From contig CM069434.1 in the NCBI GenBank assembly GCA_035610365.1, positions 98,320,806 to 98,384,805 of the forward strand: a DNA stretch of 64,000 nt, in the 5' to 3' direction. Positions 34,814 through 46,629 of this stretch are shown here, piece after piece. The position numbers and the translations under genes were made by a program. How positions within the stretch are numbered: position 1 is the stretch's first letter; every line of letters starts with the position of its first letter. Below the pieces are notes generated by a model, which searched no databases, was not told where the DNA came from, and saw only the letters and a program-made list of their open reading frames with translations. This stretch comes from Aquatica leii. Taxonomy: Eukaryota; Arthropoda; Insecta; Coleoptera; Lampyridae.

Positions 34814-34966
34814 GGCGGGTTGCACAAAGCAAATCAAAAATGTAGCAACTGATTATTTCTTAAAACAATTGCTACATAGCCAATGGAACCAAGTTTATTG
34901 GTGATGTAACAATTCATTTCAGAAATAATCACTTGCTACATTTTTGATTTGCTTTGTGCAACCCGC
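34814..34966. repeat. 153-bp MITE
   Basis: Inverted arms GGCGGGTTGCACAAAGCAAA and its complement at 34947-34966 extend to about 45 bp with few mismatches. Flanks read TAA on the left and TTA on the right, compatible with a Harbinger-type 3-bp target. It lies in the LINE between ORF1 and ORF2. Confidence 0.8.
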
Positions 34967-34984
34967 TTATAGTGATTTTGATTA

Positions 34985-35869
34985 CTAGGCTTTAGTTGCA
35001 GGATGTGATTGAAGTACCTTCGGTACTCCATTATTATATTTGATTTTTAAATTTAACTCATTTCTGCCCTTCCTATCATCCAATTCCTTTAAACGCCTCT
35101 TTAACTCATCTCTTTGCCTTATTGTCAGATCATGTTTCACAGTTTTCATCTTCAAATTTCTAGCACTCTGAATAACTTTATTTGCAATTTCTTGAAATTC
35201 AAAAATTAACTTAATAGGGCGCATATTTGTTACCATTGGCTTTCCAATTCGTATGATCTTCCTAGGAAATACCTGACCAACTTCTAACTTAGTAAGCATG
35301 TCAGTAACGATTGATTTATCATGTCTGATCTTAACCTCAACCAAATTTGACGTAAACTCAATCACTTCAAACAACAGTACATTAGTTTTTTCAAATTCTC
35401 GTTCATTTATTTCTTCCAATAATACTTTCTAAAAGCGTAGCATTATTATTATCAACTTTTGCTTCAATCTGACTAATTTTCTTATAATTAGATTTACTCA
35501 TCTCCTCTACTGCTTTAATGTTACTGCTTACCTCATTCAAGTCATCGTTCATTTTATTTAAAGTATCATTTATCCTGTTCACAGAAGTTTTAATTTCAGT
35601 GTTTTCTGTAACTATTTGGTCAACTTTCTTTATCAGTTCAGACAAATTCGCCATTACAGTGTCAAGCTTGTCTCCACTGTATATGCACTAGGTACAACAC
35701 TGTCTACTTTCTCACATGTCTATTTTAAATCCACATTACTTGATAGTTTTTTATATTCTCCGGTATTAAGTTTTACACAATCAGCATGATACCAGCGCTG
35801 ACAACGCCCGTCACATTGTATGCCACGGTCAGATCGCCCCACAGTTTTTATACAAATTTTGCAAGAAAC
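34985..35869 (-). pseudogene. LINE ORF1 with PHD finger, coiled coil and RRM-like domain
   Basis: At 35869-35760 the frame reads 'VSCKICIKTVGRSDRGIQCD', then 'CQRWYHADCVKLNTGEYKKL': a PHD finger with its Cys4-His-Cys ligands. An in-frame TAG falls where the conserved Trp is expected ('DLK*TCEK'). From 35654 a coiled coil follows ('IKKVDQIVTENTEIKTSVNR'), then at 35419-34985 an RRM-like and C-terminal domain ('NVLLFEV', 'RIGKPMVTNMRPIKLIFEF'). ORF1 proteins bind the LINE RNA. PHD-bearing ORF1 is known from CR1/L2-type LINEs. At least one frameshift near 35410. Confidence 0.7.
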
Positions 35870-36084
35870 TAAACTAAAGGCCGGTCAATCCTTCAACTTT
35901 TATTTCTTTTTTTTAACTTTTATATTGATTTAATTTTGATTATTATATAATATTAGATTCGTTTAGGATATTTAGTATGTAATATTTGTAATCTTCAATG
36001 TGTAGGCAACTACAACATCTAATAATTTTCTGTACGGTTCTTATTTAGTATTTTATATTTTCCTTATCTCTATATCCTTATCGC

Positions 36085-36400
36085 AATATGCGATTCTCTA
36101 CAATGACCTAATATTAACCGATATTTTAGAAACTAAAGAAAGTTATGTAAAAAACGAATTGGTATTTGAACAAAACGGAGCTCCTCTGCATCGATTTCTG
36201 AACCAATAAATTGGAGGGGACCAACAGAATGACCACCGCAATCTTCTAATCTCACTCGATTAGATTTTTCTCTTTTGGGTAACTTAAAAAGTAAAATTTT
36301 ACTTGACTACTACTGAGTTCTTTTAAGATTTACGTGAGCGCATAGTAAATAAATGTCGTGTTATTACTTCTGAAATGCTTTAGAATGTTTGAGAACGTCC
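36085..36400 (+). pseudogene. mariner-like transposase, C-terminal fragment
   Basis: Reads 'NELVFEQNGAPLH' (second catalytic block, with Asn where QDGAP has Asp), then in another frame 'WRGPTE', a stop, 'PPQSSNLTRLDFSLLGNLKS', and 'DLRERIVNKCRVITSEML'. These fit the insect mariner-like family whose normal words are GRRGPxEWPPRSPDLTPLDFFLWG. Cut by a solo LTR at 36401 and resumed at 37500. The rest of the element is not visible. Confidence 0.7.
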
Positions 36401-37499
36401 TGTTACAAGCTTTAAGTCTTACGAACCTTGCACGGCCAACTCACATAGTCGGAGATAGGGGAGGTTCAAGTGAATTATAATTAAGGGCGCCAGATTATTT
36501 AGAATCAACACTTCTGCCTCGATCAAGACAGACGGTCCAAACTTGTAACAAATTTTAGGTTCGTAATCCTTGTTACTCTGGTGTTCGGGTAACCACAATT
36601 AAAAGAGAAAGGTATGTTACCATAAAAGAAAGATTAACAGGTATAAAAACTTTAATTTAGTAACGTAGAAGTTTAACAGGAGTATATTAAATTTCTCAAT
36701 TCATAAATGCCAGAAGTATCGGCAACACACAATACATAGGTTAAGTCGAAGCGAAATAGCGAGAAAATTTCGTAATAAATATTGTTTGTACACAGCATGG
36801 GATACACACAAAATGATTAATAAAATTACCTTAATGGTCGAAGAAAACGTTTTCCCCGGTAGTAGCCTGGAATAGATATTGAATAGCAAATTGTGTCACA
36901 CAATAACTCACGAAGATAGGAAGCTACAAAATCGTTAATAATAATAAATTAAATGGGATATAAAAACCCGTTGTATCGAATGCTGTTATTTGCGATTACG
37001 AACAGGTGGGTGGTAACGCAATCGACTGGTGTATAAAAAATAACATCTCAAAGGTAAATGCTGGTCAAGACTTCGTTTTCGTTGTGGATAATATGCCTTC
37101 CAAAATCTTAAGCGTTCGGTGACGGTATTTATCAATAGTATTAATTCTTCATTGTTCTTTTACTAAATCGAACATGTGATCAAAGCGTGGCGAAACGGCT
37201 ATCAAATTAATAAAAAGATTACAAAGGAATCCTAATAAACCGGATGCAAATATCTTACCCTGTGCCAAATAAATTACGTTACATTCGTAATTAACTTATA
37301 ATTTCCTGTCCATCACAATGGATGTACTTAAAATCTTTGGAATTAGGTCACGACACAGACCGTCTCACGTAATTGACAGCTTCAAAATGAAATCTGCAAC
37401 CTGTCAGTAACCAGAAAGATCGGCAGGGAGCGTCAAAACCAGAATCTAATTTTAATTCGATATACAGGGTATTACGTTATGAAAATTTCGCACGTAACA
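36401..37499 (-). repeat. Second solo LTR of the same family, inverted
   Basis: Reverse-complement copy of the LTR at 29589-30951: shared words include GGCGCC, GAACCTTGCACGGCCAACTCA and the ends TGTTAC/GTAACA. It is shorter (1099 bp) through deletions. Flanks GTCC (36397-36400) and GTTC (37500-37503) may be a 4-bp duplication with one mismatch. It splits the mariner-like fragment. Confidence 0.82.
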
Positions 37500-37566
37500 G
37501 TTCTCATCAACATTTTTATTATTGCGTGGAAGTTGAAGGCAACCACTTTAAACATTTAATCAATTA
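37500..37566 (+). pseudogene. mariner-like transposase, last residues
   Basis: 'YYCVEVEGNHFKHLIN' followed by a stop matches the conserved end of the family seen at 36085-36400, so the solo LTR inserted about 20 codons before the stop. Confidence 0.65.
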
Positions 37567-39142
37567 GAATTGTATTGTGCATAACATTATTTTATTAATA
37601 TAATAACAAGAGGTAAAACTTACAATGCTAACAAATGGCAGTAAAAGAAGTTCTTTTGAAACTACAATTAACCCGTTCAAACTATTTTAGTTTTTAAATG
37701 CTTAAACTTATTCTTTATTTCGTGTTGCAACTTATTTTATTTAGTAAAAGAAGACTTTTCAAGTGAGGAATTAGTTATTCTATTATCTCTTTTTAAATTT
37801 GACAAGTTAACACAGCGCTTAGTGGGGTACCTCTTTAGAGGTGAAATTTATGGCAAAAATTATCCCCTTTAATATAAAAACTGAGGTGTTTTTGGGTTTC
37901 TTAGTAAAAAAATTTATTGGCTAGAAACCTGTATGTTAGTTTTTGTTGAGAGTCCATGAAGAGCCCTCCATACCATCAAACTTTTCTTTTACAATTTTAT
38001 TTTAATGATAGAACGTAAGAAAAGACCATTTTGATTTAATTTTTTTTTATTAAGTTGGCGTATACTTTAAAGCATAGAATCACCTAATATGTGTAAATTT
38101 TCTAAGAGCCGACTACATCGGTAATACTAGAACTAAGGTAATTTTAAGTTCGCAGCAGTCATCTAACACTGAAGCTTTCTAAGAAAAAAACTTGTTTGAT
38201 TCTAGAGTAACCAGTTTCAAATTTCATCCAAAAGATTATTCTGCTAGAGCACCACATCTAACAACTTGTTACAGCAGTTAGATTCTGATGTTAATTAATT
38301 TTCTTTTTGTTGTTTACGTTTTGCTGCTCAGGTGTTACCAACTTTTATCCCAGTGGATCCTGTTAGACACAACCACGTTACCACGGCTAGCTAAGATGTC
38401 GGTAAGTAAGCGTGGTTGAGAATGCTAGAATAAGAAAGAGACAAATCCTCGGCTTGGAGGCACAAAATCTCTAAACCCACTACCAAAAAAATTAGAAGAA
38501 AAGTAAACAGCAGTCAACAAGAGTCAACCAACAACAAATGCCATTTTTTTGTTAGTACAAGCGATGACAAAATAATAATTGATAGGTTTTAATAAAAAAA
38601 CAAAAAATCGAAAAAAAGTATCGGTTACATAAGCTAACTTGGTCAATAATTTCAAAACAAGACAAAACTTGAATTAGAGATAATTACTAATAACACCTTA
38701 AAACTACACAGCAAATCTATCAAGTATTAACTTACATGCAGTCGCGTCAGAATAGTAATTAAATCAATTAGTAGTGAACGATTAAGTTAGTACATGTTAT
38801 GAAATTTACCTCACCTAAGTTTTTTAACGCATGTAGCTACATCAACACTGTTACTCTCAACGCTTGCAAAGAATGTAACTATACATGCATCAGAATACCA
38901 GAAAACAGTCAACGTACACAACATTTTTTTAAATTTAAAATAAAGCTGAAGGCAAAAGTCTAACTGAAACTGAAAATAAATTATTAATGATGATCTTCTC
39001 TTAGACTAATGATATCGATATCGTTTTCTTCCTTACCTTTTCAGAGTTTAGAATCTGGCTTGGTTCACAAGTTGATTATCTAACTTTTGAGAAGTTTTAG
39101 TTAGATTTCGGTTGCTTGTTTGAGTTGTGCGATTTCTCTCAC
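37567..39142. other. Spacer, no supported gene
   Basis: AT-rich. An ATG with a strong donor (AAGATGTCGGTAAGTAAG at about 38392) might be a short exon, but no partner exon was found. Confidence 0.35.
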
Positions 39143-39183
39143 GCCCTGATGAAACCCCTTACGAAAGTGGGCGAAACGTTGGC
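39143..39183 (+). ncRNA. Hammerhead-like motif (PLE-associated type)
   Basis: CTGATGA, a short stem (CCC with GGG), then GAAAC, enclosed by GCC and GGC. The two boxes match the hammerhead core CUGANGA and GAAA. A stem III and cleavage triplet were not identified. It lies beside a PLE RT remnant that is on the other strand. Confidence 0.5.
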
Positions 39184-39379
39184 AACTTTGGTTACAACAT
39201 TGACACGGTCCAAACCCAGGAGACGTTCTTATCTATTACATTTATTTGCTATTACATTTCTTTCATTCGTTCGTATGGTCTCTGATTCGAAGGTTTTTAT
39301 GCAAATGTTTTTACTGGCGATAACAAGAAGTACGCTGTATTTAACCATAACCTAGCTAAGTCAATTAAGTATTTACTTA

Positions 39380-39930
39380 GTCTTTTTGTGCTAATCGTTC
39401 TTTGATAAGTCGCAATGTTTTTTTCTACTGGTACCTTGGTGAAAAGAGAAACAAGATTAAAACTTAGTTTGTCAATCCCACATATTGTTGCAATTTTTTA
39501 CTCAAGTATTTTGCAAGTTTGTAGGTAGACGATTTGCAAGTACTGACAATTGGTTTAAACGGGTTTTTTATTTATGTATCTTGGGTAATCCGTATAACTG
39601 AGGTGGAACTCTTTCTGACGGTAGCAAATATCTTTTGATTTATTCTTTGTATATATGAATCTTTGATGGGTTTTCTAGTTTGGGTTCAAGTTTTTTTGCT
39701 GAATTTCTGCTCATATTCGTGTAGTGTTTTGAATCTAGTAATACTTTTATCTTGTAACCGTCGTTTGAGTTTGTGCGATTTGTTTTGTGAAAAACCTGGT
39801 ATTGGAGTTGCTTTTGCTTGTTTTGGGTAACTTGGAATTGTTTGAGTACTTTTACGTTAATTGAATGAAGTTAGTTTACGTTTATCAATTCATCGTTGTC
39901 AATCAAATTTGTAAGTAAAGTTTTGTATTC
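39380..39930 (-). pseudogene. Penelope-like RT fragment (third PLE)
   Basis: On the minus strand: 'RYLLPSERVPPQLYGLPKIH' (about 39573-39635), a conserved PLE RT motif; then 'KSSTYKLAKYLSKKLQQYVG' (about 39478-39540); and 'KTLRLIKERLAQKD' near 39390. Upstream residues to about 39930 include 'LLTNLIDNDELI'. Stops are frequent, and the palm with its catalytic box and the endonuclease are missing. The scrap differs from the PLE copies at 12.6-16 kb and 47.6-51.7 kb. Confidence 0.7.
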
Positions 39931-42900
39931 AATTAATTCATAATTATTACGCTGCATATATAATTACGTTGATTTGGCCTTTTCTTTCTCCTGGTAAAAT
40001 TCCAGTGGTATCTAATTTATGTTTCCTTCATTCATTGTATTCCACGTTCGTAGCGCATTTGGAATTGAGTCATTTTTGAATTTCTTACTTTTGATAGAGA
40101 ATTGTATTATTTAGGTTTCAACAAGTTAATCTTTATGAATGTAATTAAATCGTTTGATATTTTTGTTTCTGTTGTCGTTGCAATTCTTATAATGAGAAAA
40201 GCTGTCTTCAAACACTACTACTGCGTCTTAATTAAATCTGTTTGCATCTTCTTTTCGCTTCTTTATTGTATCGTTTTTTTCACAAAGATTTACGTTACAG
40301 TCTTTAATAATAGTAGAAGAGCAAAAAATAAAAAGACGATTAGTGTTCAATGTTAAATGTGTATTATCGTCGCTGATCCCGTAACTTAGAAGTTTCGGAC
40401 TTCCAAATTTTATAAATGAAAGATTTGCGGAAATAAAGTTATTGAATTTTGTATTTCGTTTCAATTTATTTATGTTCTTTTCTTAATGCGGTCAAGGCTT
40501 TGCGATTTATTTTTTTTTATTAGTTAAAGTAATCTGCGTTCATTTTGTGGTTTTTCGTTTATAATTTCAGTGTAATCATTTAATTCTTTTCATTCAATTT
40601 TGTTTTAATTTAAATTGTTATTTGCATTAACTTGATTCAAATTTAATTACATTTTTGTTTGTTTAACCATTATTTTTTTTATCTTTCTCAGATTTGTGTA
40701 TTCAATATTAAATTGTTAAGTAAAACAAAGCTTTTATTCCGTCGGTTTTCGCGTTATTTGAATTTTAGATTATTTCAAATTTTAGTGCTATACATTCTAG
40801 TAAGGTAAGTCCATTTAGAGTGTATCTTACAGAAGCGGGCTAGTGGTTGGCAAGGACCAGAAGTACTTTTAAGCTATACACCTTCCTGGCGCCCTTTTAT
40901 TTTGACTTTTGTTTTCGTTTTCTTTTGAGTTTTTCAAACGGTCATGGAATTTTGAATATAATCCACACCCATGTTCACTGAGCACCGGCAAAACTTTGTT
41001 TACGTTACTTTAAATCAGGCGAGTTTTGTTGTTCTAATTTTTGCACGTAACTGTAATCTGTCCTATCCAATACATTCTAGTTTTTTACACCAACTCTAGA
41101 ATATCTGAGAGCAGATATATTTAAAGCTTGAAACAGAACAATCTTAATACAGTCCATCCGTTTTCTTGTTATGACAAGTCTTACATAAAATTGTGGCATA
41201 ATTGATATTTGAATATCCTACACGTTTGTAACAAAAAATTAATTCTTTCTTGTTAACGCTTGCAGTGTTTAAAATACGTTCCTCATATTATATGCGTTTT
41301 GTAACTTTAATCTATTAGATGTGTCGCCTATAACGCTTATGATTTATTTTTTGTCGCAAAAGTTGTTTAGTAAAACATTTTTTTATTCACCACCTAAAAA
41401 CACGTTCGATAAGTGCTTGCTAATATTTGGATCTTTTTGCAAAAAAGGAAAACCGTGAAATTTAAACACGTTACTAATAGAGGCAAAATTAATGTTGTTT
41501 TAAACTTTGTAAAAACATTATTTTAACTTAAGAAAATTTTTGTTTATTTATAACACTCATTAATAACATTAATAAAGTGTAAACAATTTGTAGTGTAACA
41601 AAACGGTAGACAATGCCGTAATTGTTATTAAAATTAATTATAATTTTTGTTCAATTACGAGTTATTCTCGGATGCGGCTCACCTCTACTGGTTCACAGCG
41701 CTCGAATCTTCCTTGCTCAACGACCATTCAAACAAAACCAAAACACATACAAAAGCAGCAGTTTAGCCTTAGATAAGAACTTTTGTTCTTAGTAGAACCT
41801 TTTTGAGATTTTTTGTAGCGTATAACATTTAACAACCACCGCCACAGATCCAGTTAACCTTGTTATTATCCGTTTAAACTAACAACTTAATTCATCGAGC
41901 TAAGGTGGTTTAAAATTTGTTAAACGTTGCCTTGATGCATCCACCAGATTCTGAATTTTATTTTGAGTCCCAAACGTAAGTGAAGATTAAGATTTGTTAA
42001 GACGTTTGACACTTCTACGATTTGAATTTGTTTCTGAGCGTGTCTTTTGTAAATAATAGTTTAGTGACATAATTAATTTCTAGCATCACTCACCTTAATT
42101 CAATTCTGTAAAAGTTAATTAGCATTAGTTTTGCATCCACGCGTAATTAAAATGTTACTGTGATTTTTTGCAAACGTGGTCATCATCCGCCGTCAATTAA
42201 TTGGAAACGGCAAGTGCTTTACTAACCTGTAAACTTTAACTGCTTTTACCAAAACCATCGACTATTGCAATTACAACAAAAACTTACCTGAGTGATTTGG
42301 ATACACGTTCTAATTAACAATTTTCTTGTCCGTTTTGTGTGCAGGTTAATTAACACAATTGTAAACAAAATCATTAAAATAGTTTTGTTTACATTTTACT
42401 GTTGCCGAAGTGCATGTAGGGCAATAATCCGGTTTTTGTTACAGCATTCAAACGTGGTCCAAACTTTTAAACCAAACCCGGATTTAAATAAATTGAATTA
42501 TATCATTAATTTTAGTGATTACTTTTTACTTTGTATAATAAAATTTACGTTAACTATTCTTGATTGTTTAATGCTATAAATCAACATCTGCCGACATGAG
42601 CTACAGGTACCGTCACTGTTGGCAGCACAAATTATTATAATTATTGTTAGTTTTGCAGATCTTCCATTTGACTAGTAATAACAATTTTTTTTGTATTTTG
42701 GTATTATACTAGTTTTTAACACAACGCGTATGAAATTGTCTATAAATTAAGTTTTTGTTGCACGTTGCGGTAAATAACTTTAGATTAGTCTACAAACATT
42801 AAAAAATAAAAACCGTTAGTTAAATTTTAGAATAAAATTTAAATTTTTGAAGTTAAATTACTTCTCTCTAGGCACATCGCTGTAAACCGCCACCTAAACC

Positions 42901-45782
42901 GCAATCGCGGCCAAAGCCGCAACCTGAACCGCGACGTAAACCGCAACCTGACTCATCAATGCATGTTCGGTATTTGTTAATTAATTTAAATTCAGTTTTT
43001 TAGTTGACTAAGAAAAACAAAACAGTCTTTAATTAATTTTTTTTAAAAATCAGTATAAGAATATAATTTTTATTTAATGATTGACTTTAATAATAAATTA
43101 TTTAACAACTAATAAATCGAATTATACAGATAGTTCCAAACAAGAGACGCGGAAAACTAATCATATAATATAAATTTTAAAATTCCATAAATAGTATAAC
43201 ATTCTATTTAAAACAAAATAATTCAGAATATTTTAGAATAAAAGATCGGTATAAGCATTACACAGCTACGAACTTTCAAAATTCTAGTACGATTAGCTTT
43301 GCATGTAGAAAAAGCTCGATAACAACTGACAAATAAAAAATTATTTCTTCTCTATCATTGTATATAACTTAAGTTATTATAAATTTACGCAAGCGTGACG
43401 GCATTTATCATGTGATAGTTGAAGATGGTTTGATTTATATGTATGGAAACCTCTTTTTTGTAGACCCCAGTAGAAGAAATTATCTCCAAGGTTGTCTAAT
43501 GCAGAAGAACTAGAAAAACTTTAATTCTATAAAACCAATTACGTTTTATTTACATCGAAGTATATTTCAAAAAACGTTTTTATTGTTGTTTATCATTGCT
43601 ACTGATTTCCAAAATGTTAGAAAGTTAATCAAATATTTTTGCAACAGTGACAAAAGAGTTGACAGAAAAGCAATAAAGTAAAACAAATTACGAAAAATAA
43701 TAATCAATTTTATGGCTCTATTAAATTTATGTTTAAATTTAAAATTTATTTATTTGAGTGTTATTGAGAATTTTCGTTAAGTACGTGCGATGTTTATAAT
43801 ATTTTTTTATTGACCCAACTAATAAAAGTTAGATAAGATGAATGAATTTGAATAAATGAATAGTGAATTTGTCTAAAGCTTCAATAACACTTTTAGAAGT
43901 TCAAAGATCTGATGTAATCAGGTTAATCAATATTTTCATCAATGGATAGCTAAAAAGCATTAATGTCAAAAAAGTTTTATTGAACACATTAAACGATTAC
44001 AAATAGTGGGTAAATGACATAATCTTAATTGTTTACCATCACACTCCGGTAATAAACTAGTCTGAAGTAATATAAAAAATTTACTTAACAAAGACTTTAT
44101 TTAAAAATCTAACTTTTACATGAATATTTTATAGGTAGAGTAAGTGACATTAATATTACTATTACAAAACGAAGAATAAAGTTATGACTAAAACGTTTTC
44201 AATTATGTTCGATGTAGATAATAAACTGTAAATTTATACAGGTCGCTGAATTTTATTTACATTTAGAATATCATTGATTTTATTGATATTATGAGTTAAT
44301 TGTTTACTAATTTTTATAAAACGCGTTGTGTGATATTTAAATTGTTTTACAAATTTTTAAATAACATTTACGCTATTTACAACTATAATTTGAATAAGAA
44401 TCAAAACTTTTACTTTTTGAGATGCCACTAGCATCAAGCATCATTCCATATCAAACTAAAAAATTTTTAAAAATGCTGCTGCACTACTTTACATTTTGCT
44501 TAAACGTTGTGGAAATGTTTTTTGGGGTTCTAACAACTATAATCCACAAAAATTTAATTTTTGCTCGCGCCGCATATGATCCACATAAAATGAAACAATT
44601 GAAAAGTTTTATTTTAATTAGTTTGATCAATCGTTATAAAAAAAATCTTTGCTTGAAATATGAAGTATAAATTATATAAATTACAGTATACAAAAAATAT
44701 AGATTTACCAGAACTAAATAAAATCTTTAAGTATAAATATTTTTTTTAATTTTATTCTTTTATAACAATTTTGTAAAATTTGATAAACAATTATCTAAGA
44801 TTGACAAGCGGTCATCTTCGATTCGCGATTCAACACCGTTAATAAATTTTAATTTATGTAATTTTTTGTAAATAAGAAGCTTTAATACAACTAATGTACA
44901 CTCATATAAAAAAAATTGGTACAAGAAATTCACCGATGCTAATTTACACTGTTGAAGTAAAACTGCTTTAGGCGTGACTTGGGAGTAACTCAGATTTTTT
45001 TCTGACGAAAGTAACGCAGTCGTAGTTTCCGCTATTTAAAAGCTGTAATTAGCATTTTTTATTATCATTTCTGGCGTTTACGTTAACATTAACTATTCTA
45101 ACTTTTAATTTTGTTGTGACTATCCATCTTTTTATAAAGCGTTATTTAAAAAAAACATTATTTTTAATTCATTTAAATGATGAGTAAAAATTCTGTATAG
45201 AATATAAAACATCATTAATATAAAATAAATCAGTGTTCAGTCATATAGAATGGCATAGTCCCAGGAACATTTTACTTTTTAAACAATAAATGAAAATAAA
45301 AATCCAATCAACAACTTAAAATGATATTTATTTTAATTTAAATTTAATCTTTTTAATAATATCTGTCACAAACGACAAAGAAGTTTTACTTGAATCTCAC
45401 GTAAACATTACACGTTTTTTTCATTTATTAGCCACGTGTAAATAGTAAGTTTATTTACGTAGGTTTCAACAAATTTAGATATAAATATCCTGAGTACTTT
45501 GAAGAAAAAGATGCGGTTGCACTTAATAAAATGTTCTAGGAACGATTTGATAAGAATGAAATAAATACATAATTGGTCATTATAATCTTTATTTTATTAC
45601 ATTGAAATTGTTCTAGAAAATTTGTGTTTACGAATTTGTCTCTTTTTCTCTTCGGTTTTAATCAGCTCATACGCTGTTCTTTGCTATAAGTAGTTGTTTC
45701 AAGCGGTCAACAATGAGTGTAAAAACGTGTCGTTTTTACTTTAGAAAAAAAGTGTTGCTTACAAATCGTGGTGAAAGTGCAA
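39931..45782. other. Long AT-rich region without recognised genes
   Basis: Apart from the 12-bp repeat at 42882, nothing is supported. Short hydrophobic or basic frames (40102-40356, 42292-42579, 44422-44670) lack family motifs. The region is the longest gene-free stretch in the window. Confidence 0.4.
42882..42951 (+). repeat. Degenerate 12-bp repeat, Pro-rich if translated
   Basis: About six imperfect units of AACCGCAACCTG-type sequence, far richer in G+C than the surroundings. It directly follows a pyrimidine-rich acceptor (TTACTTCTCTCTAG, ending 42870) and precedes GTATTT (about 42970). One frame reads 'KPPPKPQSRPKPQPEPRRKP'. It may be a minisatellite or a small proline-rich exon. Confidence 0.5.
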
Positions 45783-46209
45783 AAAAGAAAAACCAAGTTC
45801 GTTGATGAAGCAAAGTTTTTAATCGACAAAAGGAATGTAGATAAATATATGTAACTCACACATATGAATCAAATTTCACGTTGATGTTATCCAACGGAAT
45901 CCAAAGCTAATGTTGGCGAATAACCTTAGAAAATTTCCCATCAAGAATCGATGACGAAGGTATTTTCTTAAAGAAAATCAATTTGGATCATTGGCATTTA
46001 TGTGTTATTTATATACCAAATTCACTACAATTATAAAGATAAAGATAATTTCATTAAAGATAAAATCGGTACGTAAAAAAAAGTCTAAACCAAATAAAGA
46101 CGGAGAATTAGTTAAACGTAACAAAATAGGAATTGAAGACATACCTGTATCATTAACACAGACTTTTTAAATAAAGATATTGTAGATATAAAGTAAAATA
46201 GAAGCTACA
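45783..46209 (-). repeat. Truncated 3' LTR of the gypsy element at 46.6-55.2 kb
   Basis: About 425 bp are roughly 85-90 percent identical by eye to 55704-56117. Both copies end GCTACA on the plus strand, i.e. begin TGTAGC in the element's sense. On its left side similarity stops at 45783, so about half of the LTR is missing compared with the other copy. Confidence 0.6.
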
Positions 46210-46629
46210 TAAAATAATGATAGGTACTATCAAATGCAGTACAAGAAACATTACGGTGGTTCTATAACACCAACCGTAAAATAGTAACGACACCGCAAGA
46301 TACAACGCAAAAGCAAGATATTAACGCAAATGTAACCTTAGCCGTCAAATGAACTATTTATCGATTACTCCAGCTTATTACTAACCTAAAACTATAAAAA
46401 AAAAACAAAGTAGAAGAAATGAAGGGAGAAATCGTGAAACTTGGCTTCGACACCTAAATAATTCTGAACGAAATGCAAGAGGTCTTTGCATCACGAGATC
46501 GGCAAATAACGGAATCCCACAAACAACTATCCCATAAACTAGCGACACCTAGGCACAACAGAATCAAGGCGAAAAAGAAAATGAAAATGTCAAAATCAGT
46601 ACTTATCAGTAAAGAACTTTACACCAGAA
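46210..46629. other. 3' internal spacer of the gypsy element
   Basis: Between the integrase stop and the LTR copy. No gene and no obvious polypurine tract. Confidence 0.4.

Larger units (their letters stand above)
25160..35880 (-). mobile_element. Jockey/CR1-like LINE, split by MULE, gypsy element and MITE
   Basis: One minus-strand LINE can be followed through three insertions: ORF1 (about 35870-34985), endonuclease start (34740-34396), endonuclease end and linker (28919-28038), RT thumb (about 27960-27514) and RT tail (25506-25192). Inserts are a 153-bp MITE (34814-34966), a gypsy element (about 28930-34395) and a MULE (25507-27508). The RT palm and fingers are missing, deleted near 27960-28040. 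The order matches a single element. Confidence 0.75.

Noticed and set aside
38385..38415. Host exon at ATGTCGGTAAGT
   Set aside because: A single ATG and donor without a partner exon or protein similarity is not enough.
44422..44670. 82-residue plus-strand frame starting MPLASS
   Set aside because: No recognisable motif, no splice or promoter context, and composition typical of chance frames here.
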